Assembly: GCA_003152795.1 (NCBI GenBank)
Contig: PMBA01000128.1
Location: 1-14,070, forward strand
Source of the DNA: Acidobacteriaceae bacterium
Lineage (GTDB): Bacteria; Acidobacteriota; Terriglobia; Terriglobales; Acidobacteriaceae
Length of the DNA stretch: 14,070 nucleotides
Reading direction: 5' to 3'
Part shown: positions 6,164-11,369 of the stretch, piece by piece
How positions within the stretch are numbered: the stretch's first letter is position 1
Layout: the number at the start of each line of letters is the position of its first letter
Program-made: the position numbers and the translations under genes
The notes under the pieces: model-generated
Databases searched by the model: none
What the model was told of the DNA's origin: nothing
What the model saw: the letters and a program-made list of their open reading frames with translations, nothing else

Positions 6164-6964
6164 ATGGGAAAGTTTTTTGCAGTAACAGTTGCGATAATCG
6201 CGATTCTGTCGGCCATCCCCATCGTGATGAATTACTGGGGGCCTCCCGCGGATATATCGACGCACGGGGCGGCGATCGACGACCAGTTGCACGAGACCAT
6301 GTGGGAAGCGGGAGTTTCCTTTTTGGCGGCGCAGCTGGTGCTGGCGCTGTTCGTGTGGCAGTTCGCGGGCCGCGGCAGGAATGACAAACTGAAAAACTTT
6401 CCCGGCGGCGCCAAATGGCTGGTCATCGCCGCTTTTCTTTTTGTGGGAACGGAGATTCTGGCGCTCGGGGTGATCGGCCAAAAGGCATGGGCGACAGTCT
6501 ATTTTGCCGCGCCGGACAAGGATGCGGTGACCGTGCAGGCGCAGGCGGGTCAGTTCGCGTTCTACTTCCGCTATCCGGGTCCGGACGGCAAGTTTGGAAC
6601 TCCGCGGCCCGACAAGATTGATGAAGGGAACCAGAATTTTTTCGGACTGGATCCGGAAAACGATGTTGCTTCCCGGGACGATATCGTGGCCGGTGAACTT
6701 GCCGTCCCGGTCAATCGGCAGGTCAACCTGCTGATGCACTCCAAAGATGTGGGGCACTCGTTTTATGTGAGGGAACTGCGCATCCAGCAGGATTTTGTGC
6801 CGGGTCTCGACCTGGCGGTTCATTTCACGGCGACCAAGACGGGGCAGTACGAAATCGTATGCACACAACTTTGCGGACTCGGGCACTACAACATGAAAGC
6901 GTATTTGAATGTGCTGTCGCAGGAAGATTTTGATAAGTGGCTGAAAGACAAGTCGGCCCAGTAA
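6164..6964 (+). CDS. coxB: Cytochrome c oxidase subunit II (CuA subunit)
   Basis: The product is 266 aa, with GGGAGA (6151-6156) seven bases before the ATG. Hydrophobic segments lie at about 4-24, 50-67 and 84-106; the first could be a membrane anchor or an uncleaved signal. The periplasmic cupredoxin domain carries the CuA ligands: H198 in VGHSFYV, then C233, Q235, C237, H241 and M244 in CTQLCGLGHYNM. The Gln between the two cysteines replaces the Glu of most aa3 enzymes and matches my recollection of the Thermus ba3 CuA loop. The usual aromatic QW(Y/x)W stretch before the YPG turn is GQFAFYFRYPG here, so Phe replaces the tryptophan often used for electron entry. A YPGPDGKFG insert and a long acidic loop (about 137-172) precede the sandwich. 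It accepts electrons from a periplasmic carrier and passes them to subunit I. There is no fused heme c domain, so a separate donor is needed. Confidence 0.95.
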   Translation: MGKFFAVTVAIIAILSAIPIVMNYWGPPADISTHGAAIDDQLHETMWEAGVSFLAAQLVLALFVWQFAGRGRNDKLKNFPGGAKWLVIAAFLFVGTEILALGVIGQKAWATVYFAAPDKDAVTVQAQAGQFAFYFRYPGPDGKFGTPRPDKIDEGNQNFFGLDPENDVASRDDIVAGELAVPVNRQVNLLMHSKDVGHSFYVRELRIQQDFVPGLDLAVHFTATKTGQYEIVCTQLCGLGHYNMKAYLNVLSQEDFDKWLKDKSAQ

Positions 6965-6986
6965 CCGGTCTTACTGTGCGGCAATC

Positions 6987-7004
6987 GTCGCGGCGCGCCG
7001 CGAC
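6987..7004 (+). other. 18-base perfect palindrome between coxB and coxA
   Basis: GTCGCGGCGCGCCGCGAC is a perfect palindrome in the 75-base gap before coxA. As RNA it forms about a 7-bp GC stem with a four-base loop. A five-T run (7020-7024) follows only after 15 bases, which is too far for a normal terminator. It may slow ribosome or polymerase passage, or protect an mRNA end. Confidence 0.45.
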
Positions 7005-7039
7005 TCCAGTTAGTTCAGCTTTTTACTCGAGGTGAGTAA

Positions 7040-8809
7040 ATGTCGGAAGCAGCAGCGCACCACGGTCCTCCCCAGGGTTTCATCCGGAAGTATGTGTTCA
7101 GCCTCGATCACAAAATCATTGGACTGCAGTACTACGGACTGGCGCTGGTCGCCGTTTTTGTCGGGATGTTCCTGTCCTGGCTGATGCGATTTCACCTGGT
7201 CTGGCCGAACGCCGCGATTCCGGGTCTGCAGCTGCTTTCGAAGGTAGGGGCGCCCGGCGGGTTGATAACGCCGGAGTACTACCTCTCGCTGCTGACGATG
7301 CACGGCACGCTGATGGTTTTCTTTGTGCTTACCAACGCGCCCTTTGCGGCATTTGGGAACTATTTTTTGCCGATACAGATTGGCGCGGAAGATATGGCGT
7401 TCCCGCGTTTTAACATGATGTCGTTCTGGACGACATTTGTGGCCTTCGTGGTATTACTGGCGGCGTTTGTCGTTCCAGATGGCCCGCCGATTTCCGGATG
7501 GACGGCTTACGCTCCGCTGAGCGCGATCGGCAAAGACGCCGGACCGGGCCTCGATATGGGGCAAAATCTGTGGGGAATTTCGATCGCGATTTTCTGCATT
7601 GCGTCGCTGCTTGGTTCGCTGAATTTTATCGCGACGACGCTTGATCTTCGTGCCAAAGGGATGACGCTGATGCGCATGCCACTGAGCACGTGGGCCTGGT
7701 TTGTCACGTCCTGCATCGCGCTGTTGGCGTTCGCCGTGCTACTTCCGGCCTGCCTGCTGCTGGTTCTAGACCGTGTTGCCGGCACAAGTTTCTTTGTACC
7801 CGCGGGCCTGGTTGTCAGCGACCACTTACAGCCGCATTCTGGAGGGTCGCCGCTACTGTGGCAGCACCTGTTCTGGTTTTTCGGACATCCCGAGGTGTAC
7901 ATTGCGATCCTGCCGGCGATGGGCATTGTCTCCCACATTTTGATCAACAGCATGCGGAAGCCGCTGCTCAGCCACAAAGTGGTTATCGGCTCGATGATGG
8001 CCATCGGCTTCCTCAGTTACATGGTCTGGGGACATCACATGTTCCTCAGCGGCATGAATCCATTTTCAGCGCTGGTGTTCTCGTTCCCGACCCTGATGAT
8101 CACGATTCCGGCGACGGTGTTGACGCTGATCTGGCTGGGCAGTCTGTATGGTTCACGGCTGCAAATCACGGCGGCTTCCCTGTTCGCGCTGGGTTTTATC
8201 TCGATGTTCGTGAGCGGAGGCGTCAGTGGATTTTTTCTGGCCCAACCGTCGATTGATATCTACTTGCATGCGACGTACTTCGTCGTCGGGCATTTCCACT
8301 TAGTAATGGGTGTCGCGGCTATCTTCGGGGTCTTTGCAGGAACGTATTTCTGGATGCCGAAGATGACTGGGCGCATGATGAATGAGACGCTGGGAAAGAT
8401 CCACTTCTGGCTTTCGTTTGTCGGAGCTTATTGCATCTTCATGCCGTTCCACTATCTGGGGTTAGCAGGTAATGTGCGGCGTTACTCGTCGTTTGTAGAC
8501 GATTTCATGGCGCCGCTGATGCCGGTGCATAAGTTCATTACCATCGCGGCGCTCTGCACCGGGGCGGCCCAGTTGATTTTCCTGTACAACCTGATCCACA
8601 GCCGCTTCTGGGGTCCTCCGGCGCCGGTGAACCCGTGGAACGCGACTTCGCTGGAATGGACGGTGCCTTCGCCGCCGCCTTGGAATAACTTTGGCGGGGT
8701 CCACCCGGTTGTGTATCACGACCCGTACCAATACAGCGTCGAGGGAGCGAAGGAAGATTTCATCATGCAGAATTCGCCGGAACAGGTGAAAACCACGGTT
8801 CGTTCATAG
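7040..8809 (+). CDS. coxA: Cytochrome c oxidase subunit I (A-family heme-copper oxidase)
   Basis: The product is 589 aa, with GAGGTGA (7029-7035) before the ATG and about 12 membrane helices. The heme and copper ligands are all present: H88 (low-spin heme, TMHGT), H283 with the cross-linking Y287 and the proton-pathway E285 (FFGHPEVY), H332 and H333 (WGHHMF) for CuB, and H418 and H420 (VGHFH) for the two hemes. D-pathway entrance residues are kept: N107, D118 and N125. The segment from W330 aligns without gaps to Paracoccus/Rhodobacter enzymes, as I recall them, and places L361 at the K-pathway lysine. A411 stands where Asp (HDTYY) helps bind Mg near the hemes. The RRY that interacts with propionates is kept (480-482). 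Tyr287 argues for O2 reduction rather than NO reduction. It sits in the inner membrane as the catalytic core, fed by coxB. Confidence 0.95.
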   Translation: MSEAAAHHGPPQGFIRKYVFSLDHKIIGLQYYGLALVAVFVGMFLSWLMRFHLVWPNAAIPGLQLLSKVGAPGGLITPEYYLSLLTMHGTLMVFFVLTNAPFAAFGNYFLPIQIGAEDMAFPRFNMMSFWTTFVAFVVLLAAFVVPDGPPISGWTAYAPLSAIGKDAGPGLDMGQNLWGISIAIFCIASLLGSLNFIATTLDLRAKGMTLMRMPLSTWAWFVTSCIALLAFAVLLPACLLLVLDRVAGTSFFVPAGLVVSDHLQPHSGGSPLLWQHLFWFFGHPEVYIAILPAMGIVSHILINSMRKPLLSHKVVIGSMMAIGFLSYMVWGHHMFLSGMNPFSALVFSFPTLMITIPATVLTLIWLGSLYGSRLQITAASLFALGFISMFVSGGVSGFFLAQPSIDIYLHATYFVVGHFHLVMGVAAIFGVFAGTYFWMPKMTGRMMNETLGKIHFWLSFVGAYCIFMPFHYLGLAGNVRRYSSFVDDFMAPLMPVHKFITIAALCTGAAQLIFLYNLIHSRFWGPPAPVNPWNATSLEWTVPSPPPWNNFGGVHPVVYHDPYQYSVEGAKEDFIMQNSPEQVKTTVRS

Positions 8810-8858
8810 ATCTGCATCGCTAGAGTTGGCAGAAAAAAAAGAGAGGGATGCAAGCACT

Positions 8859-9542
8859 ATGGCAACGACTGTTCCCGAGCCACCAGTAATTAAACCGCAG
8901 CCGTACATGCCCTCCCCCGGTAAGGACGGCGGCGGTGGCTCGGCTGGATTTCACGGAGGCGGAGAGCTACGGGCTGTTTCCGATCGTTCGCCAGAACCCG
9001 CTCGCACCGGTATCTGGGTGGCGCTGGCGGCGATCGCGATGGCCTTTGCTGCCCTCACCAGCGCGCTGATCGTTCGCCAGGGATCGGGGAACGACTGGCA
9101 GCACATTCTTATCCCGCGGATCCTTTATCTCAACAGCGCAGTGCTGGTGTTGAGCAGTGTGACGCTGGAATGGGCGAGAAAGAGAGTCGCGAGTTACAGC
9201 CGCGGCGAAGGTGCGACGCGTTCTGAGGCGATGCAATGGCTGGGCGCTACCCTGGCTCTGGGGCTGATCTTCGTAGCTGGCCAGTATCTGGCATGGGTGC
9301 AACTGCGGTCGGAAGGACTTTATCTAGCCACGAATCCGAATAGCTCGTTTTTTTACGTGCTTACGGCCGTCCACGCGATTCACGTCCTGGGCGGGCTGGG
9401 CGGATTGGTGCGAGTTATGTATCTGCTGAGCAGCCCGGTGCCGGTGCTGCGCAAGAGCACGATGGATTCGACGTCTTACTACTGGCATTTCATGGGCATG
9501 CTTTGGATTTACCTGCTTTTTGTGGTTTGGTTGAAGCTGTAG
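8859..9542 (+). CDS. Cytochrome c oxidase subunit III-type membrane protein (first copy)
   Basis: The product is 227 aa. The ATG at 8859 is preferred because GAGAGGGA (8841-8848) lies ten bases upstream; an in-frame TTG at 8826 would add 11 residues without a good ribosome site. A flexible Pro/Gly-rich cytoplasmic-type tail (about 1-48) is followed by five membrane segments (about 51-72, 88-106, 126-147, 163-186, 208-225). The CoxC-type signature is clear near the end: SFFYVLTAVHAIHVLGG (H172, H175) and YYWHFMGMLWIYLLFV. The canonical subunit III has seven helices, so this is a five-helix form. Subunit III stabilises the proton uptake side of subunit I and may bind lipids. It lies 49 bases after coxA. 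A second, different copy follows, so the two may occupy one or two sites in the complex. Confidence 0.85.
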   Translation: MATTVPEPPVIKPQPYMPSPGKDGGGGSAGFHGGGELRAVSDRSPEPARTGIWVALAAIAMAFAALTSALIVRQGSGNDWQHILIPRILYLNSAVLVLSSVTLEWARKRVASYSRGEGATRSEAMQWLGATLALGLIFVAGQYLAWVQLRSEGLYLATNPNSSFFYVLTAVHAIHVLGGLGGLVRVMYLLSSPVPVLRKSTMDSTSYYWHFMGMLWIYLLFVVWLKL

Positions 9543-9593
9543 CGACCGGGGCCGTCGCGTAAGGTAAATGGCGGGAGTCGGGCAGGGGCTAAG

Positions 9594-9621
9594 GCCGCGT
9601 GCAGGGTCTGGACGGCGCGGC
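9594..9621 (+). other. Possible hairpin in the 119-base gap between the two subunit III genes
   Basis: GCCGCG (9594-9599) can pair with CGCGGC (9616-9621) around a 16-base loop. A competing pairing of GCCGTC (9551-9556) with GACGGC (9611-9616) overlaps it. The gap 9543-9661 is the longest inside the operon and holds no gene I can support. Switching between the two folds is speculative. Confidence 0.25.
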
Positions 9622-9661
9622 TGAAACGACAGGCTAAAGGTGTAACGGAAGAGGAGGCGCA

Positions 9662-10285
9662 GTGAGTCAAGCGAATCTTGCAGTCGATCCCCACGCGGCA
9701 GTGATGGAGGAGTCGCCGTTTGCGATTCCATCGAGCAAGTTGGTGATGTGGCTGTTCATCATCTCGGACGCGGTAACGTTTGGAGCCTTCCTGTTCGCGT
9801 ATGGATACATCCGCAACGCGAGCACGGACTGGCCCACGCCATTCGAGCATGCAAGCATCTGGAATGCCTTGCTGATGACCTTCATCCTAGTGACCAGCAG
9901 CTTGACGATTCTTTTTGCGGTGCGAGCGGCGCAGAACGACGATCGCGCGGGGGCGTTCAAGTGGACGCTGATCACGGCCGGGGGCGGGACGCTGTTCGCG
10001 ATCCTGCACCTGCGCGAGTGGAGTTCGCTGATCGGAGAAGGGGTGCGGATGTTCCAGAATCCGTGGGGCGCGCCGATGTTTGGAGCGACATTCTTTACCA
10101 TCACCGGATTGCACATGCTGCATGTGATCGGGGGCGTCATCGCGCTGACGGTTGTCGCATTGACCTATCGAGCCGGGCGTTACTCCGCCAAGCACATCGA
10201 GATATGGTCGCTGTACTGGCACTTCGTCGATATTGTCTGGATGTTCGTGGTGCCGATGGTCTACCTCTTGAACATGAAACGTTAG
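9662..10285 (+). CDS. coxC: Cytochrome c oxidase subunit III (second copy)
   Basis: The product is 207 aa with a GTG start; GAGGAGG (9651-9657) lies four bases before it. Five membrane segments are visible (about 26-48, 65-87, 101-117, 140-165, 181-203). The sequence reads as a heme-copper oxidase subunit III: KLVMWLFIISDAVTFGAFLFAY at the first helix, TITGLHMLHVIGGVI (H151, H154), and SLYWHFVDIVWMFVVPMVYLL at the end. This copy is closer to the CyoC/CoxC consensus than the gene upstream, mainly because it keeps WHFVD-x-VW. It lies within the operon, 27 bases before the subunit IV gene. The protein is expected to pack on subunit I in the inner membrane. Confidence 0.92.
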   Translation: MSQANLAVDPHAAVMEESPFAIPSSKLVMWLFIISDAVTFGAFLFAYGYIRNASTDWPTPFEHASIWNALLMTFILVTSSLTILFAVRAAQNDDRAGAFKWTLITAGGGTLFAILHLREWSSLIGEGVRMFQNPWGAPMFGATFFTITGLHMLHVIGGVIALTVVALTYRAGRYSAKHIEIWSLYWHFVDIVWMFVVPMVYLLNMKR

Positions 10286-10312
10286 GGAGAATAGCGCGGG
10301 AAGGTGAACTCT

Positions 10313-10624
10313 ATGAACACGACCACGACCCCGAATGCAAGCGGGAAATCAAATGGCATGGCGACTACATACGTTGTGTATGTGACTATTCTGGCGATCG
10401 CGGTGTACCAGGTGTGCTTCGCCATGATGGCCGGCCCGCAGCCCATGCTGATGCTGGCGCTAGCCATTCTGCAGGCGTCGATTGCCGTGATGTACTTTAT
10501 GCACCTTGCGGCGGAGCGCCAGGTGCTGGCCCTGGCGCTGATACCGTACACGATCTTCGTGCTGTTCATGATGAACATGATCTGGTCCGACAGTGTGCGG
10601 TTGCTCCATATGCGGCCGCACTGA
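10313..10624 (+). CDS. coxD: Cytochrome c oxidase subunit IV-type protein
   Basis: The product is 103 aa. The ATG at 10313 has AAGGTGA (10301-10307) five bases upstream; the in-frame GTG at 10304 lies inside that ribosome site and is less likely. After a Thr/Asn-rich tail there are three membrane segments (about 19-39, 44-64, 72-92). The stretch AVMYFMHLAAERQVLALALIP resembles the FMHL-x-x-ER signature of prokaryotic subunit IV (CoxD/CyoD). Its usual role is helping assembly or stability of the oxidase. It lies between coxC and a small CxxC membrane protein, with gaps of 27 and 20 bases. Confidence 0.85.
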   Translation: MNTTTTPNASGKSNGMATTYVVYVTILAIAVYQVCFAMMAGPQPMLMLALAILQASIAVMYFMHLAAERQVLALALIPYTIFVLFMMNMIWSDSVRLLHMRPH

Positions 10625-10644
10625 GCGAAGACGCGAGGAGAAGT

Positions 10645-10938
10645 ATGAGACGAACAGGAATGGCAAAGGGCTGGAAGAGAGCTGCGTTTCAGCTGGGGCT
10701 GCTGGGGCTGCTTGCGCTGCCCGCCTGGGGCCAGAGTTGTGCGCTTTGCTATACCCAAGCCGCAGGCGCCGGTCCGCGGATGATTCAAGCCCTTAAGAGC
10801 GGGATCCTGGTGCTTATCTTCCCGCCGATGGGTATCTGCATTGGTTTAATGGTCATATCTTATAAGAAGCGCAACCAGTTCGGCGAGCGAAGTAACTCCG
10901 AACGCAAGGCAGATCGGGGCTCGGACCTGGGCTGGTAG
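10645..10938 (+). CDS. Small exported CxxC membrane protein at the end of the oxidase operon (97 aa)
   Basis: I recognise no named family. GAGGAG (10635-10640) lies four bases before the ATG, and the gene starts 20 bases after coxD, so it belongs to the operon. Residues about 12-30 are a signal peptide-like stretch (LGLLGLLALPAWGQ). Immediately after it comes SCALCYTQAAG, with a CxxC pair at C32 and C35. A membrane helix follows (about 53-72, containing C65), then KKR and a polar tail. Predicted topology: the CxxC in the periplasm next to the membrane, one helix, and a cytoplasmic C-terminus. A CxxC at the periplasmic face suggests copper handling for CuA, a redox role in assembly, or a small oxidase subunit. 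All three are inference. It is easy to miss because a much longer open frame runs through it from upstream. Confidence 0.7.
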   Translation: MRRTGMAKGWKRAAFQLGLLGLLALPAWGQSCALCYTQAAGAGPRMIQALKSGILVLIFPPMGICIGLMVISYKKRNQFGERSNSERKADRGSDLGW

Positions 10939-11034
10939 CAGCGTTTTATCGGGTCTTTCTCCCGTAGTCCCATGGCGGTATGAAGATGCGAGTTGGGGTC
11001 AAATGGCCTGCCCAGAGCCGGATTTCCTCCGAAA

Positions 11035-11049
11035 GCGGGAATTTCCCGC
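11035..11049 (+). terminator. Inverted repeat GCGGGAA-T-TTCCCGC, possible 3'-end hairpin of the operon
   Basis: This is a perfect 7+1+7 inverted repeat; as RNA it would form a 5-bp GC stem with a five-base loop. It lies about 96 bases beyond the last operon gene. It lacks a T-run, so it may be an mRNA-stabilising end or a protein-binding site rather than an intrinsic terminator. Confidence 0.3.
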
Positions 11050-11154
11050 CGATTAGTGCTCTCCGCTGCATGAAACTGCCTGGATGCCAACTTATAGGAT
11101 GTCCTGATAACCCTGTGTAAAGGATCTCATGAGACTGGACAGGTGAAGGGATGG

Positions 11155-11291
11155 GTCCCCGACATCGGTGTTGTGTGGAGACCGCAGTGAGCAGCGTTGT
11201 AGAGTTTTCTACCGAAAGCTCAGGTCACGTTTTTAGCGAGTTCCAACAGGTGGCCAGGTCCCGATGGGTTCAAATCCCATCGGGGACGCCA
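11155..11291 (+). ncRNA. Candidate tRNA-like structured RNA (137 nt, encoded CCA) or tRNA remnant
   Basis: The ends pair like an acceptor stem: GTCCCCG (11155-11161) with CGGGGAC (11281-11287), followed by G and CCA (11288-11291). A textbook T-arm precedes the 3' strand: ATGGG, loop TTCAAAT, CCCAT (11264-11280). Near the 5' end CGGT (11166-11169) pairs with ACCG (11181-11184) around an 11-base loop containing GG, like a D-arm. Two more helices fill the middle: GTAGA/TCTAC (11199-11212, extended by AGC/GCT), and GGTCAC/GTGGCC (11223-11255, extended by GTT/AAC). At 137 bases it is far too long for a tRNA, and no 7-base anticodon loop is evident. The GTCCCC...GGGGACGCCA ends resemble tRNA-Glu. 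Alternatives are a Y-RNA-like (YrlA) tRNA mimic, or the 3' part of a tRNA left as an attachment site with a chance 5' match. Confidence 0.4.
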
Positions 11292-11369
11292 AGTCTTTCT
11301 TGATCCCGTGACGAGAGTCACAGCGGGGATCTTATCGTTGGCCTATCGTGTAGACGGTCGGGTGACCCT

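Larger units (their letters stand above)
2922..10938 (+). other. Respiratory operon: cytochrome-porin to oxidase, nine genes
   Basis: Nine same-strand genes are separated by gaps of 57, 51, 80, 75, 49, 119, 27 and 20 bases, each with its own good ribosome site. The order runs from outer membrane (cytochrome-porin) through periplasm (diheme cytochrome, cupredoxin-like protein) to inner membrane (coxB, coxA, two subunit III-type genes, coxD, small CxxC protein). No strong T-rich terminator interrupts it, though hairpins lie between several genes. Together they read as one electron chain from the cell surface to O2. Confidence 0.75.
10939..11369. other. 431-base region without a protein gene
   Basis: I find no credible coding frame on either strand here. 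The region holds a weak hairpin just after the operon (CGGG/CCCG, 10950-10964), a tight inverted repeat at 11035-11049, an 8-base palindrome CTCATGAG (11126-11133) inside a CCTGT/ACAGG pair, and a tRNA-like structure (11155-11291, entered separately). No T-rich intrinsic terminator is visible after the operon. Confidence 0.5.

Noticed and set aside
7040..8809. Nitric oxide reductase of the heme-copper superfamily
   Set aside because: The cross-linking Tyr287 and Glu285 of oxygen-reducing enzymes are present, and a full CuA subunit and subunits III and IV are in the operon.
8826..8858. TTG start for the first subunit III-type gene
   Set aside because: There is no ribosome site before it, while GAGAGGGA sits at a good distance from the ATG at 8859.
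9748..10644. Upstream part of a 396-codon open frame that ends at 10938
   Set aside because: It overlaps coxC and coxD in another frame and reads as shadow sequence. Only the last 97 codons, from 10645, are a gene.
11155..11291. tmRNA
   Set aside because: It is too short, there is no tag frame, the discriminator base is G rather than A, and the acceptor lacks the G-U pair expected for alanine charging.
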